DNA of 64,000 nucleotides, taken from assembly GCA_016719405.1 (NCBI GenBank), contig JADJZE010000002.1:1-64000 (forward strand). Reading direction: 5' to 3'. Position 1 is the stretch's first letter. The number at the start of each line of letters is the position of its first letter. The DNA comes from Candidatus Aalborgicola lynettensis. GTDB lineage: Bacteria; Pseudomonadota; Gammaproteobacteria; Burkholderiales; Burkholderiaceae_C. Made by a program: the position numbers and the translations under genes. Positions 9,077 through 18,568 of the stretch are shown here, in pieces. The notes under the pieces are model-generated. The model made no database searches, was not told where the DNA came from, and saw only the letters and a program-made list of their open reading frames with translations.

Positions 9077-10018
9077 TTAAGGGCCACGGTGGCGCTCCAG
9101 CAGGGCTTCGCGGGTGGCGGGGCTCTCCAGTTGCTGCAGCCACCATTGCAGGGCCCGACCTTGCGCCGCCGCTTTATCGCCGCGCCAGGCGTAGTGGATG
9201 GTGACATGGCGCTGCGCGCGTTCGGTTTGTTTGACCACCAGGCGCCCGCTGTCGATATACGGGTTGGCCATGCAGCGCGGCAGGTTGCCCCCGCCCAAGC
9301 CGCGCAGTTGGGCGTCCAGCTTGGCCTGCATGCTGCCCACGGTGAACACGTCTTGCCCGCTCAGCAGGCCAAAGGTGAGCCCTGAGCCGCGTTGCACCGA
9401 ATCGGCCACGGCCACCGCGCGGTGGCGCTGGATCAGCGCGTCACTCAAGGGCTCCTCGGCAGTGGCCAGGGGGTGGTGGGGTGCCACGGCGTAGACAAAG
9501 GTCACACCCCCGAGCGGTTTGCTGAGAATGTGGGTGGTGCTGACCGCATCGGCTGTGACACCAATGGCCAAATCGGCCTGGCCCGATGTCAACGCTTCCA
9601 GCGTGCCCGATAAGGTCTCATCGCGCAGGCGGATGCGGGTGGGCGGGGCCAGGGCAAAAAAAGCATCGCACAGCTCCATCACTGTGGCTTTGGCAATGAC
9701 CGTATCCACCGCAATGGTGAGCTGCGACTCCCAACCGGTAGCCACGCGTTTGACCCGGTTGGCCACGGCGTCAATTTCGCCCAGCAGTCGGTTGCCCTCG
9801 CGCAGCAGTTCGGCCCCGGCCGGGGTCAGCCGGGCCTGGCGCGAGCTGCGGTCGTACAGCAGCACGTCCAGCGCGTCTTCGATTTGGCGCACGCGGTAGG
9901 TCAGGGCGCTGGGCACCATGCCCATGGCGCGGGCGGCGGCGGCAAAACTGCCGGCACTGGCAATGGCCTGCAGCATGGCCAGTGCATCGGGGGTGAGTAC
10001 GTCGCGGGCGGTTTGCAT
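9077..10018 (-). CDS. LysR-family transcriptional regulator
   Basis: A 313-residue regulator with the N-terminal winged helix-turn-helix (LAMLQAIASAGSFAAAARAMGMVPSAL, split here: the helix pair AAAARAMG / VPSALTYRVRQIED) and a periplasmic-binding-like effector domain from about residue 95. It is transcribed away from the pirin gene, and the 130-bp gap contains an inverted repeat. LysR regulators usually control the divergent gene, so control of the pirin and flavodoxin genes is likely. The effector is unknown. Confidence 0.9.
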   Translation of the reverse strand: MQTARDVLTPDALAMLQAIASAGSFAAAARAMGMVPSALTYRVRQIEDALDVLLYDRSSRQARLTPAGAELLREGNRLLGEIDAVANRVKRVATGWESQLTIAVDTVIAKATVMELCDAFFALAPPTRIRLRDETLSGTLEALTSGQADLAIGVTADAVSTTHILSKPLGGVTFVYAVAPHHPLATAEEPLSDALIQRHRAVAVADSVQRGSGLTFGLLSGQDVFTVGSMQAKLDAQLRGLGGGNLPRCMANPYIDSGRLVVKQTERAQRHVTIHYAWRGDKAAAQGRALQWWLQQLESPATREALLERHRGP

Positions 10019-10040
10019 GATTGGGTGGGGTTTTGTTGAA

Positions 10041-10054
10041 ATTATTTGAATAAT
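10041..10054. promoter_or_regulatory. Candidate LysR operator between the regulator and pirin genes
   Basis: ATTATT-TG-AATAAT is a perfect six-base inverted repeat in the divergent gap and fits the loose T-N11-A LysR box. It starts 22 bp upstream of the regulator's start codon. This is where an autoregulatory site would be expected, but binding is inferred. Confidence 0.5.
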
Positions 10055-10148
10055 GCCATCAATCTGGATGGACCGAAAGCACCCGCACAGCGCCTACAGT
10101 TGCCTTCAGTCCAGCCGGTTGTGTGCTGGCAGTTGCAGGAGTCCCATC

Positions 10149-10850
10149 ATGTTGACCGTACGCCCTTCATCTGAGCGCGGCTATGCCGACCACGGCTGGT
10201 TGAAGTCGTTTCACAGTTTTTCATTTGCCGGCTATTACGACCCGCAGCACATGGGTTGGGGCAACCTGCGGGTCATCAACGACGACTACATTGCCCCCGG
10301 CACCGGCTTTGGCACGCACGGCCACCGCGACATGGAAATCGTGACCTACGTGCTGACCGGCAACCTGGCGCACAAAGACAGCATGGGCAACGTCACGGGT
10401 ATTCCCCCTGGTGACGTGCAGCGCATGAGTGCCGGGCGTGGCGTGCAGCACAGTGAGTTCAACCACGCCCCCAACGAAACCACGCATTTGCTGCAAATTT
10501 GGATCGAACCGAACGTCAAAGGGATTGCCCCCGGCTACGAGCAAAAAACCTTTTCCGCCGCTGAAAAGCAGGGCGTTTTGCGCCTGGTGGCATCCAACGG
10601 CGGTGCAGAGGGCTCGGTGACCCTCCATGCCGATGCCCGCCTCTACAGTGGCCTGTTCGATGGCGCGCAAGAGGCGACGCTGGCCCTGGATCCGCAGCGC
10701 AAGGCCTATGTACACCTGGTGCGGGGACAGTTGGAGGTGAATGGCACGGCGCTGAAAGGCGGTGATGCGGCCCTGCTGGACGGCGAGAGCCGCCTGCACC
10801 TGGCACACGGCCAAGATGCCGAAGTATTGGTTTTTGATTTGACAGCGTAA
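10149..10850 (+). CDS. Pirin family protein
   Basis: A 233-residue bicupin of the pirin / quercetin 2,3-dioxygenase-like family. The metal-binding residues of the N-terminal cupin are visible as HGHRDMEIV and QHSEFNH. The family opening SERGYADHGWLKSFHSFSF is also present. AGGAG precedes the ATG at 10149, which is preferred to the longer frame from 10053. Proteins of this kind oxidise flavonoid-like compounds or respond to redox stress. With the flavodoxin-like gene 30 bp downstream and the LysR gene divergent, it forms a common proteobacterial stress or detoxification group. Confidence 0.92.
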   Translation: MLTVRPSSERGYADHGWLKSFHSFSFAGYYDPQHMGWGNLRVINDDYIAPGTGFGTHGHRDMEIVTYVLTGNLAHKDSMGNVTGIPPGDVQRMSAGRGVQHSEFNHAPNETTHLLQIWIEPNVKGIAPGYEQKTFSAAEKQGVLRLVASNGGAEGSVTLHADARLYSGLFDGAQEATLALDPQRKAYVHLVRGQLEVNGTALKGGDAALLDGESRLHLAHGQDAEVLVFDLTA

Positions 10851-10880
10851 TTTTTTCAACCGTTCACAAGGAGTACGAAC

Positions 10881-11435
10881 ATGGCAAAAACAGTGGTGAT
10901 TTTTCATTCGGGTTACGGTCACACCCAGCGCATGGCGCAATCGGTGGCCCAGGGTGCGGGCGCGGAGCTGATCGCCATCGACGCCGACGGCAACCTGCCC
11001 GACGGTACCTGGGACACGCTGGCCGGTGCGGACGCCATCATCTTTGGCTCGCCCACCTACATGGGTAGCGTGAGCTGGCAGTTCAAAAAGTTTGCCGATG
11101 CCAGCAGCAAGCCCTGGTACACCCAGGCCTGGAAGGACAAAATCTTTGGCGGCTTTACCGTTAGCGCCAATGTGAATGGCGACAAGTTCTCCACCTTGCA
11201 CTACTTCATGACATTGGCCATGCAGCACGGCGGGGTGTGGGCCGGTACTGGGCTGAACTACAACAACACCAAGGCCTCCAACCGCGACGATGTGAATTAC
11301 CTGGCATCCAGCGGCGGGCCGATTGCGCAAACACCGGGTGATGTGGGGGCCGATGGCATGAATGCAGGCGACCTGGAAACCGGGCGCCTGTTTGGCGAGC
11401 GCATTGCGGCGCTGGCAACCCGGTTTCGGGGCTGA
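10881..11435 (+). CDS. Flavodoxin / WrbA-like NAD(P)H-dependent FMN protein
   Basis: A 184-residue flavodoxin-fold protein. The phosphate-binding loop is HSGYGHTQRMA near residue 9, and the flavin-contact segment is FGSPTYMGSVSWQFKKF. GGFTVSANVNGDK and the late loop typical of WrbA-type quinone reductases follow. AAGGAG lies a few bases before the ATG. Its position right behind the pirin gene suggests co-transcription and a role in quinone or flavonoid redox chemistry. It is too diverged for me to call it WrbA itself. Confidence 0.88.
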   Translation: MAKTVVIFHSGYGHTQRMAQSVAQGAGAELIAIDADGNLPDGTWDTLAGADAIIFGSPTYMGSVSWQFKKFADASSKPWYTQAWKDKIFGGFTVSANVNGDKFSTLHYFMTLAMQHGGVWAGTGLNYNNTKASNRDDVNYLASSGGPIAQTPGDVGADGMNAGDLETGRLFGERIAALATRFRG

Positions 11436-11462
11436 AACAGCACAAGCGACTGGCAGCGCCCT

Positions 11463-12497
11463 CTACAAGGCGTTCAAAACATCGACGGCTTGTAATGGGC
11501 GCAGGCGGCGCAGCAGGCGCGCCCACGGGCTGAGTGCCTGCGGTGCAAAGGTTTGTGCACTGTCACTCCCGCACAGGGTGATGTGCACCGGTTGGCCTTG
11601 CTGCAGGCGTTGCAGTTCGTGTGCCAGCGTACTGGCGTCCAGCGCTTCCCAGGCTTGCACCCAGGCGCTGGCATCGTCGTGCAGGGCGGGCCATTGCAAG
11701 GCGTTGCGCACATGGCATTCCTGCGCCGGGGCGGCGGGTGCGCCGGCTGAGACATTGCGGTTGGGTGGCACAGGCAAAGCCCCTGTGCCGCTGACCCAAA
11801 ACGCATTGACACTGGGCAGGCGAAAGTTGGCGCGGGCGTCGTTCACCGGGTGGGTGTAGAGCAGCATCTGCATCTCGTTTTGCAGGCGGCGCAGGCTTTG
11901 CGCCTGGGGCTGGCGTGGCATCCACGGGTCGACCACCTGGCCCGCCACCCTGGAGAGCGATGCGGTGGGCAGGTTGGCAAACACCGCGCCATGGGCCAGC
12001 CAGTGGCTGTGGCTCAGGCCCACGTGGCTGGCATACAGCGTGATGCCGTCCTCCAAAAAGTAGGGCTGCATGTCCCGGAATAGCACCTCGGCGTCGCGTG
12101 CCGTCAGTGCCAGGGTGTGTGGGTCGTCCATGTGCACGTGGTCGGTGTGTACCGTCCAGTGGCAGGGGGTGATCCAGGCCCAAGCACCCGGTGTTTGGGG
12201 TTCTGCTTGGTGCGCGTGGGGCGCGTTCGGGGCCTCTGGATTGCCGCCAGGGCGGGGCAGGCCCAGTTGGGCGGCGTCGTGCGCGGCCCAGGGGATCAAG
12301 CCATCCGGACTGTCGATGCCAACGCTGGCGGCGAGCACGTGTTCGTGCACCGGGGTCAGGTCGGTGGCTGCGCCGCGCACCACGGCGGTGGGGCTCAGCA
12401 GGCCCAGCAGCTGCTGCAAGTGGGGCAGGTGCAGCCGGGGCAGGGCAGCGCGGCAGCGTTCTCCACTGGGGGCAGCGTTCAGAATCAGGGTGTGCAT
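11463..12497 (-). CDS. Conserved protein, often labelled phosphoglycerate mutase-like (COG4255 type)
   Basis: A 344-residue cytosolic protein. It resembles a betaproteobacterial family that starts MHTLILNAAPS... and carries LPHLQQLLGLL, WAWITPCHWTVHTDHVHMDDP and RRLQNEMQMLLYTHPVNDAR. Databases often call it a phosphoglycerate mutase or a regulatory protein, but no classical mutase motif is visible here, so I would not assign an activity. It is convergent with the flavodoxin gene. The downstream VapBC pair on the same strand is a separate unit. Confidence 0.6.
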   Translation of the reverse strand: MHTLILNAAPSGERCRAALPRLHLPHLQQLLGLLSPTAVVRGAATDLTPVHEHVLAASVGIDSPDGLIPWAAHDAAQLGLPRPGGNPEAPNAPHAHQAEPQTPGAWAWITPCHWTVHTDHVHMDDPHTLALTARDAEVLFRDMQPYFLEDGITLYASHVGLSHSHWLAHGAVFANLPTASLSRVAGQVVDPWMPRQPQAQSLRRLQNEMQMLLYTHPVNDARANFRLPSVNAFWVSGTGALPVPPNRNVSAGAPAAPAQECHVRNALQWPALHDDASAWVQAWEALDASTLAHELQRLQQGQPVHITLCGSDSAQTFAPQALSPWARLLRRLRPLQAVDVLNAL

Positions 12498-12506
12498 GGG
12501 CGCGCG

Positions 12507-12926
12507 TCAGGGCGAGGGGATGATGAGCGGGATGACTTTGCGGCCGTGTCTGCGGTAAACGTGAAAGTCACTGTCCAGCGTCAACACCGCGCAGGGCTCC
12601 ACCAACTCCGACATGCGAATAAGGCAGGCATCGGCCAGGGAGGCCGGCACATTGTCGTAGCGCTCGAACAAGGTGCGCACGGCAGCTATTTGCTCGGTGA
12701 GTGACAGGGCGAGCTGCACCACGCCCCGTTCCATCAGTGCCAGCGCCTTGGCCGGGTCGAACCCGGCACGGGCGAGTAAAAAACAGGTTTCTGCCACCAC
12801 CGCTTCGCAGGTCAAAAACGGCCCGCTGTGGTTGGCAAACTGGGCCTTGGCCCACGCGTGGTGGCGGTCATCGCGGCACAGCAGCGCCACCCAGGGGCCG
12901 GTGTCCAAAATTACATGGCGCGTCAT
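12507..12926 (-). CDS. VapC-type PIN-domain toxin
   Basis: A 139-residue PIN-domain RNase. The conserved acidic residues are in VILDTGPWVALL (first Asp), CEAVVAETCFLL (Glu), LADACLIRM (Asp) and LTLDSDF (Asp). PIN toxins cleave tRNA or rRNA when freed from their antitoxin. It overlaps the upstream antitoxin gene by four bases, as in translationally coupled toxin-antitoxin pairs. All key residues are present, so it looks functional. Confidence 0.88.
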   Translation of the reverse strand: MTRHVILDTGPWVALLCRDDRHHAWAKAQFANHSGPFLTCEAVVAETCFLLARAGFDPAKALALMERGVVQLALSLTEQIAAVRTLFERYDNVPASLADACLIRMSELVEPCAVLTLDSDFHVYRRHGRKVIPLIIPSP

Positions 12927-13174
12927 ACCTTGCCAAAGTCGGCCATGTGCGCGGGGTTGGATGCCAAATCGGCCGGGCCGCCGCTAAAGCAGCCCACCAA
13001 ATCACCCGCCCGGTCCAGAGCGGAGGTGGGTGCAGGGTGCGCGCAGTCCCCGTGGCGCAGGTAGGCCGTCAACGCACGGCGCACCAACTCCGACTTACTG
13101 AGGTGCTCCCTTGCACTGGCGCGGGCAATGTCTTGCTCCAGCGCCGGTGGGATTTTGATGGTGAGGGTTTGCAT
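12923..13174 (-). CDS. Ribbon-helix-helix antitoxin of the VapBC pair
   Basis: An 83-residue protein with an N-terminal ribbon-helix-helix DNA-binding motif (TLTIKIPPALEQDIARASA then LSKSELVRRALTAYL). The C-terminus ends in an acidic/hydrophobic tail that would wrap the toxin. The start at 13174 gives a standard RHH beginning; the frame upstream is not protein-like. It should repress its own promoter, which overlaps the divergent lolC start region. Confidence 0.82.
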   Translation of the reverse strand: MQTLTIKIPPALEQDIARASAREHLSKSELVRRALTAYLRHGDCAHPAPTSALDRAGDLVGCFSGGPADLASNPAHMADFGKV

Positions 13175-13256
13175 GGATAATACCTTTTGCCAGATGGTAA
13201 TACAGATTGCGTGCGTTGGCCCATCCCCCCTGCGCCCGAGATGCCACAATCCCTGC

Positions 13257-14516
13257 ATGATGCAAATTCCCTATGAGCTTTTGATTGGCTGGCGTTACAC
13301 CCGTGCGGGCCGGACCACGCGGCGCAACGGTTTTATCTCCTTCATCTCCGGCGTCTCCATGCTGGGCATTGCGCTGGGTGTGGCGGCACTCATCATTGTG
13401 CTCAGTGTGATGAACGGTTTTCAAAAAGAGGTGCGCGACCGCATGCTGGGTGTGGTGTCGCACATTGAGGTGTACTCCGCCAACGGCAGCTCGCTACCCG
13501 ATATGGACCGCACCCTGGCCGAAGCCAAGGCCCACCCGCAGGTGCTGGGTGCTGCACCTTTTATAGCAGCCCAGGCCCTTCTGGCGCGCGGAGAGGACAT
13601 GAAAGGCGTGATGGTGCGGGGCATTGACCCGGCCCAGGAAGGGCAGGTGAGCGACCTCGACAGCAGCACCCAGGCGGCTGCGCTGGAGCGCCTGGAGCCG
13701 GGCTCCTTTGGTGTGGTACTGGGCGCCGAACTGGCCCACGCCATGGGCGTGCGCGCGGGCGACAAGGTGACCCTGGTGGCCCCGGCCGGCCAGGTGACCC
13801 CGGCGGGCGTGGTGCCGCGCCTGAAACAAATGTCGGTGGTGGGTACTTTCAACTCCGGCCACTATGAATACGACTCCACCCTGGCCCTGGTGCACTGGGA
13901 AGACACCGCCAAAATCTTCCGCCTGGAAGGCCCCAGCGGCGTGCGCCTCAAACTGCGCGACCTGCACCAGGCCAGAACCGTGGCCGATGAACTGGGCCGC
14001 AGCCTGACGGGTGACCTGTACATCCGCGACTGGACGCGCCAGAACCGCACCTGGTTTGCCGCCGTGCAGGTGGAAAAACGCATGATGTTCATCATCCTCA
14101 CCCTGATCGTGGCCGTGGCCGCGTTCAACCTGGTCAGCACCCTGGTGATGACGGTGACCGACAAACGTGCCGACATTGCCATCCTGCGCACGCTGGGCGC
14201 AAGCCCCGGCAGCGTGATGGGCATCTTCGTGGTGCAGGGCGCCATGGTGGGTGTGATTGGCACCCTGGCCGGCTTGCTGCTGGGACTGGGCGTGGCCTTC
14301 AACATTGATGTGATCGTGCCGGCACTGGAGCGCTTGCTGGGCGCCACCTTTCTACCCCAAGACATTTACCTGATTAGCCGCATGCCCAGCGACCCGCAGC
14401 AGTCCGACATCGTGCCCGTGGCCATCATCGCCTTGGTGCTGGCCTTTGCGGCCACCTTGTACCCGAGCTGGCGCGCATCCCAGGTCAACCCGGCGGAGGC
14501 GCTGCGTTATGAGTGA
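13257..14516 (+). CDS. lolC: Lipoprotein-releasing ABC transporter permease LolC/LolE
   Basis: Inner-membrane subunit of the Lol system, which extracts outer-membrane lipoproteins for LolA. The start [16 protein letters not shown] is typical of the family (either of two adjacent ATGs, 13257 or 13260). Transmembrane helices are visible near residues 25-48 ([20 protein letters not shown]), around 285, 330 and at the C-terminus, with a large periplasmic domain between the first two. The end NPAEALRYE is the classic LolC/E ending. It overlaps lolD by eight bases. Many betaproteobacteria have one LolC/E-type permease, presumably a homodimer. Confidence 0.93.
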   Translation: MMQIPYELLIGWRYTRAGRTTRRNGFISFISGVSMLGIALGVAALIIVLSVMNGFQKEVRDRMLGVVSHIEVYSANGSSLPDMDRTLAEAKAHPQVLGAAPFIAAQALLARGEDMKGVMVRGIDPAQEGQVSDLDSSTQAAALERLEPGSFGVVLGAELAHAMGVRAGDKVTLVAPAGQVTPAGVVPRLKQMSVVGTFNSGHYEYDSTLALVHWEDTAKIFRLEGPSGVRLKLRDLHQARTVADELGRSLTGDLYIRDWTRQNRTWFAAVQVEKRMMFIILTLIVAVAAFNLVSTLVMTVTDKRADIAILRTLGASPGSVMGIFVVQGAMVGVIGTLAGLLLGLGVAFNIDVIVPALERLLGATFLPQDIYLISRMPSDPQQSDIVPVAIIALVLAFAATLYPSWRASQVNPAEALRYE

Positions 14517-15324
14517 TAAAACCCCTACGCCCGGCACGGCAGCGACTGTCACCCCGGCACTCGGTGCCGCCCAGTACCGCATGGTGGCTGGCTTATCTGA
14601 TCCCAGCGGCCCCGCCCGGCCCCGCGCCGCCAGCACCGGCGAGGTGGTTTTGCGTGCCCAGGGCTTGAGCAAACGCTTTACCGAAGGCCGGTTGGACGTG
14701 ACCGTGCTGCAAGGCGTGGACCTGCAGGTGCACCGGGGCGAAACCCTGGCCATTGTGGGCGCCTCGGGTTCCGGCAAAAGCACGCTGTTGCACCTGCTCG
14801 GCGGCCTGGACGCACCCAGCAGCGGCACGGTGGAGCTGCACGGCCAGAACCTGGCGCGCCAAAGCGCCGCCTTCCAAGGCCGCCTGCGCAACCTGCACCT
14901 GGGTTTTGTCTACCAGTTTCACCACCTGCTGCCCGAGTTCAGCGCGCTGGACAACGTCGCCATGCCATTGACGATTAGGCGTCTTGCGCACGACCAGTGT
15001 GCGCAAGCAGCTATGAAAATGCTAGCAAGTGTGGGGCTGGAGAACCGCTTGCACCACCGCCCGGCGGAACTCTCGGGTGGCGAGCGCCAGCGCGTGGCCA
15101 TTGCCCGTGCGCTGGTGACGCGGCCGGACTGTGTGCTGGCCGATGAGCCCACCGGCAACCTGGACCGCGCCACCGCCGATGGCGTGTTTGCGCAAATGCT
15201 GGACCTGGCCCAGGCCCACGGCACGGCTTTTGTGCTGGTCACGCACGACGCAACGCTGGCGGCACGCTGCAGCCGACAGTTGCGGCTGGTGTCGGGGCAA
15301 CTGGTGCAAACGCAGACGGATTGA
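14509..15324 (+). CDS. lolD: Lipoprotein-releasing ABC transporter ATPase LolD
   Basis: ATPase that powers lipoprotein release with LolC. Walker [10 protein letters not shown] is at residues 84-92, the signature LSGGE at 188-192, and the Walker B segment ends DEPTGNLD. The N-terminal 45 residues before [12 protein letters not shown] are extra and low-complexity. Residues about 154-173 ([20 protein letters not shown]) are encoded by a reversed copy of the dispersed stem-loop repeat, placed in the helical domain just after the Q-loop region. The protein keeps all ATPase motifs, so this insertion seems tolerated. Confidence 0.93.
   Translation: MSDKTPTPGTAATVTPALGAAQYRMVAGLSDPSGPARPRAASTGEVVLRAQGLSKRFTEGRLDVTVLQGVDLQVHRGETLAIVGASGSGKSTLLHLLGGLDAPSSGTVELHGQNLARQSAAFQGRLRNLHLGFVYQFHHLLPEFSALDNVAMPLTIRRLAHDQCAQAAMKMLASVGLENRLHHRPAELSGGERQRVAIARALVTRPDCVLADEPTGNLDRATADGVFAQMLDLAQAHGTAFVLVTHDATLAARCSRQLRLVSGQLVQTQTD
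14969..15026 (-). repeat. Dispersed stem-loop repeat, reversed and in frame inside lolD
   Basis: Read on the minus strand it gives GCTAGCATTTTCATAGCTGC, then TTGCGCACACTGGTCGTGCGCAA (split: arms TTGCGCAC / GTGCGCAA) and a decayed ACGCCTAAT tail. It matches the family element and keeps the lolD frame open. Confidence 0.8.
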
Positions 15325-15331
15325 AGATTCA

Positions 15332-15358
15332 GCGCATGCGCAGCACTGCAGCATGCGC
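15332..15358 (+). terminator. Hairpin downstream of lolD, possible terminator
   Basis: GCGCATGC (15332-15339) pairs perfectly with GCATGCGC (15351-15358) eight bases after the lolD stop. There is no strong T-run after it, so it may be a 3' stability hairpin rather than an intrinsic terminator. Confidence 0.4.
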
Positions 15359-15476
15359 ACCCGGTCTGCCAGAGACCTATTAGCGCCGGTACTGCGGTGT
15401 GGGCGCCGCCGACCACCGCCCTGACCCGGCCAAACCCTACGCAAGACCGGTCAATCGCACGAACGATCAGGGCGTT

Positions 15477-16121
15477 CTAAAACTGGATTCCCGCCGGGTT
15501 GGCTGGAGCAGGGGCCGAAGGGGGTGGCGGCTTTACCGCTGGGGCTGGTGTGTCTGCGGCTTTCGGGGCGGTTTGCGGCGCTTTCTGGACTGTAACCAGA
15601 GGGCTGGGCGCCGCATTCTTGTAATTGGCCGGCAGGATCGATGCCTTGGGGTACCCCGCAGCGTCCAGATACTGCCCCCACTCCAACTCCGAGAAACCTT
15701 TGAGCCGTTGGCTGCCCACATTCAAAACCGGCAGGGACCCGTCCCCCATCTGCTTGCTGAATTGCGCGCTGTCTTCGGGTGTGGATACCGTGCGTTCGCT
15801 AAAGGGTATGCCCCGCGTGGTGAGCATCGCGCGCCCGGCATCGCAGGGAGCGCATTGGGGGGCGGTATACAGGGTCACCGGGTATTTGCTTGCCACTTGG
15901 CGCAATTCATACGGCAGGCCACCCGCACCCGCAGCCGAACCACTGGCACCCACGCCTGTTCCGGTTACCTTGCCTTGATCGGTGCTTGCCGGGGGCTTGT
16001 CTGAGAAGGTGACCTTGCCATCCGGCCCCACTATGCGGTACACAGTTTGCGCCTGGCTCAGGCTGGCGCTGGCCATCAGGGCGGTGGCCGCCAATAGGGA
16101 GGCGATGGTGCAGTGTTTCAT
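15477..16121 (-). CDS. DUF4124 and glutaredoxin-domain periplasmic protein
   Basis: A 214-residue exported protein. The signal peptide is residues 1-24 (SLLAATALMASASLSQAQ). It is followed by a short DUF4124 domain (VYRIVGPDGKVTFSDKPP), then a thioredoxin-fold glutaredoxin-like domain with CAPC as its active-site pair (YTAPQCAPCDAGRAML) and cis-Pro segment GSLPVLNVG. The C-terminus is a proline/alanine-rich tail. GGAGA precedes the chosen ATG. The domain pair is common in Comamonadaceae and probably acts in periplasmic thiol chemistry; the substrate is unknown. Confidence 0.87.
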   Translation of the reverse strand: MKHCTIASLLAATALMASASLSQAQTVYRIVGPDGKVTFSDKPPASTDQGKVTGTGVGASGSAAGAGGLPYELRQVASKYPVTLYTAPQCAPCDAGRAMLTTRGIPFSERTVSTPEDSAQFSKQMGDGSLPVLNVGSQRLKGFSELEWGQYLDAAGYPKASILPANYKNAAPSPLVTVQKAPQTAPKAADTPAPAVKPPPPSAPAPANPAGIQF

Positions 16122-16156
16122 AAGGTTTTCTCCTGATCGGGTGGACGGCCAGCGCA

Positions 16157-18214
16157 CTAAGCCGACATGCCTTGGTGGCGTAACAATGCGTCCAGCTGGG
16201 GTTCGCGACCCCGAAAGGCTTTGAACGACTCCATGGCAGGGCGGCTTCCGCCAGCCTCCAAAATGGCTTGTCGGTATTTTCTACCAGTTTGCGGATTTGG
16301 CAATCCTTGCGCATCGGCAGTTTCTTCAAACGCCGCATAGGCATCGGCGCTGAGCACTTCGGCCCATTTGTAACTGTAGTACCCCGCCGCGTAACCGCCG
16401 GAAAAGATATGGCCAAACGTGTGGGCCGTGCGGCTCCACGCCGGGGGCTGCATGACCGCAACGTCCTGGCGCACCTGGTTGAGCAGGGGCATGAAATCCT
16501 GCTGCGGGTCGTGGGTGGTGTGCAGCAGCATGTCAAACAGCGAAAACTCAATTTGCCGCAGTGTTTGCATACCACTTTGAAAGTTCTTCGCCGCCAGCAT
16601 TTTGTCAAACAAGGCGCGTGGCAAGGGTTCGCCGGTTTCGGCATGCGCGGTCATGTCCTTGAGCACGTTCCACTCCCAGCAGAAGTTCTCCATGAACTGG
16701 CTGGGTAGTTCCACCGCATCCCACTCCACACCGCTGATGCCCGAGACGTCGCGCTCATTGACCTGGGTGAGCATGTGGTGCAAGCCGTGTCCAAATTCGT
16801 GGAACAGTGTGGTGACATCGTCGTGGGATAGCAGGGCGGGGTAGCGCACACCGTTGACTTCCATGCCGTCCGCAAAATTGCACACCAGGTGGGCGATGGG
16901 CGTTTGCAATTGCCCGGTATCGGGGCGCAGCCAGCGCGTGCGCACGTCGTCCATCCAGGCGCCACCGCGTTTGCCAATGCGGGCGGTGGGGTCCAGGTAG
17001 AACTGGCCAATCAATTCGGGTTGGTTATGGGCGCGGGGGCGTTCAATGCGGTAAAAGCGCACATTGCTGTCCCATACCGCCGCGGTGTCGGGACGGATGG
17101 CAACCTCAAACAGGGTTTCCGCAATTTTGAACAGGCCGCTCAGTACTTTGGGAAAGGTGAAGAACTGCTTCACTTCCTGTTCGCTGAAGGCGTAGCGCGC
17201 CTCTTTGAGTTTTTCGCTGACGTAGGGCCAATCCCAGGGTTGGGGATCGACCATGCCGAGCTGCTCCTGCGCGAAGGTGCGCAAATCCGCCAGGTCTTTT
17301 TCTGCGAAAGGGCGTGCCTTGTTGGCCAGATCCTGCAAAAAATGCAGGACCGCCTGGGGGGTGTCGGCCATTTTGGGCACCAGCGACAGCGTGCCAAAGT
17401 CGGGGTAGCCCAGCAGGTGTGCCTCTTCCCTGCGCAACGCCAGTATGGCCCGAATGTTGGCCGTGTTGTCGAATTTCTGACCATCCGCGTCAGCCTGGTC
17501 CGAGGCGCGGGTCACATAGGCGCGGTACAGCCTGGCACGCAAGGCAGAGTCGTTGGCGAACTGCATGACCGGCAGATAACACGGCATTTTGAGGCTGAGT
17601 TTGTAGCCATCCAGGCCTTCGCTTTGTGCCGCGCTGCGGGTTGCCTGGCGGACATCTTCGGGTACGCCATCCATCTCCGATTCGGATGCGTAGTAGCTGA
17701 AAGCGTCGGTCGCATCCAGCGTGTTTTCGCTGAATTTTTGCGCCAGATGGGCTTGTTCTTCCTGGATGGCAGCAAAGCGCTCGCGTGCGGTGCCGACCAG
17801 TTCCGCACCACCCAGCACAAAATTGCGTATGGCATTCCTGTGGGCCTGGCGTTGCTCGGCATTGAGGAGTTGGACATCGATCGCCTTGTATTTGGCATAG
17901 AGCCGCTCGTCGGCACCCAGGCGGGTCCAGAACTCGGTGACCTGGGGCAGGGCAGCGTTGTAGGCGGCACGCAGTTCCGGCGTGTCGGCCACGCTTTTGA
18001 GGTGGCTGACCGCGCCCCACGCTACCCCCAGTTTTTCGGTGGCAACGTCCAGCACCGCAGAGATGGCGTCCCAATGCGCCGCAAATCCGGGTTGGGTGAC
18101 GGTTTCGAGTGCTGTATTGGCCTGCGCCAGCAAAGACTCCACGGCGGGTGCGACATGCTCAGGCTGGATTTGATCAAACAGCGGAAGCGGGGCGGAACTC
18201 AGCAAAGGATTCAT
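16157..18214 (-). CDS. prlC: Oligopeptidase A (M3 metallopeptidase)
   Basis: A 685-residue cytosolic zinc peptidase that degrades short peptides, including cleaved signal peptides. The zinc-binding HEFGH is at residues 472-476, with the third ligand region GISGVEWDAVELPSQFMEN about 25 residues later. FGHIFSGGYAAGYYSYKWAE and the end RGREPQLDALLRHQGM are family hallmarks. The start MNPLLSSAPLPLFD is canonical; the longer frame upstream is intergenic. It is complete, with no sign of damage. Confidence 0.95.
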   Translation of the reverse strand: MNPLLSSAPLPLFDQIQPEHVAPAVESLLAQANTALETVTQPGFAAHWDAISAVLDVATEKLGVAWGAVSHLKSVADTPELRAAYNAALPQVTEFWTRLGADERLYAKYKAIDVQLLNAEQRQAHRNAIRNFVLGGAELVGTARERFAAIQEEQAHLAQKFSENTLDATDAFSYYASESEMDGVPEDVRQATRSAAQSEGLDGYKLSLKMPCYLPVMQFANDSALRARLYRAYVTRASDQADADGQKFDNTANIRAILALRREEAHLLGYPDFGTLSLVPKMADTPQAVLHFLQDLANKARPFAEKDLADLRTFAQEQLGMVDPQPWDWPYVSEKLKEARYAFSEQEVKQFFTFPKVLSGLFKIAETLFEVAIRPDTAAVWDSNVRFYRIERPRAHNQPELIGQFYLDPTARIGKRGGAWMDDVRTRWLRPDTGQLQTPIAHLVCNFADGMEVNGVRYPALLSHDDVTTLFHEFGHGLHHMLTQVNERDVSGISGVEWDAVELPSQFMENFCWEWNVLKDMTAHAETGEPLPRALFDKMLAAKNFQSGMQTLRQIEFSLFDMLLHTTHDPQQDFMPLLNQVRQDVAVMQPPAWSRTAHTFGHIFSGGYAAGYYSYKWAEVLSADAYAAFEETADAQGLPNPQTGRKYRQAILEAGGSRPAMESFKAFRGREPQLDALLRHQGMSA

Positions 18215-18568
18215 GTAAGCGGTCACAAAAGCGGCGAATTGATTGGCAATACTAGCAGCCCGTCGGACTTCAATCGTCAGAAGTTGTTTTTTGTTGCTAT
18301 GAAAAGCAGAGCAAAGTGCCGGGCCGCACCATGGCATGTGCGGCCCATGTATGGGCCACCCCAAAAAAGCGGGGCCTTTTTGAATGGGACGCGCACAGGG
18401 CGAAGGATGGGCGTCGCCTGGAAGGTTCATTTTGCTACAAAGTTAATAGCTGCTCCCGCAAGACTGGCGTGCGGAAATGGCCTATTTGACCGGCGCAGAA
18501 AAAACCGCTCCGGGTCAACGGCATTGTATTAGTATTGCAAATCCAAGTTTCAACTTTCGATTTGCAAA
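18215..18568. other. Gap with two hairpins, a stem-loop repeat and an ATPase promoter region
   Basis: No gene is seen. It holds a perfect nine-base hairpin GGGCCGCAC / GTGCGGCCC (18321-18346). A GC-rich hairpin with a following T5 run (about 18353-18385) faces the plus strand and could be a terminator left from a lost gene. A stem-loop repeat lies at 18434-18490. An inverted repeat TTGCAAAT / ATTTGCAA (18535-18567) sits right before the ATPase start. Confidence 0.5.
18434..18490 (+). repeat. Dispersed stem-loop repeat
   Basis: GCTACAAAGTTAATAGCTGC, then a diverged left arm, GGCGTGCGGAAATGG and CCTATTTGAC. It has the same order of blocks as the other family members. Confidence 0.8.

Noticed and set aside
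18353..18385. Hairpin plus T-run as a confirmed terminator
   Set aside because: No plus-strand gene ends nearby; it may be left over from a lost gene, so it is only mentioned in the gap entry.
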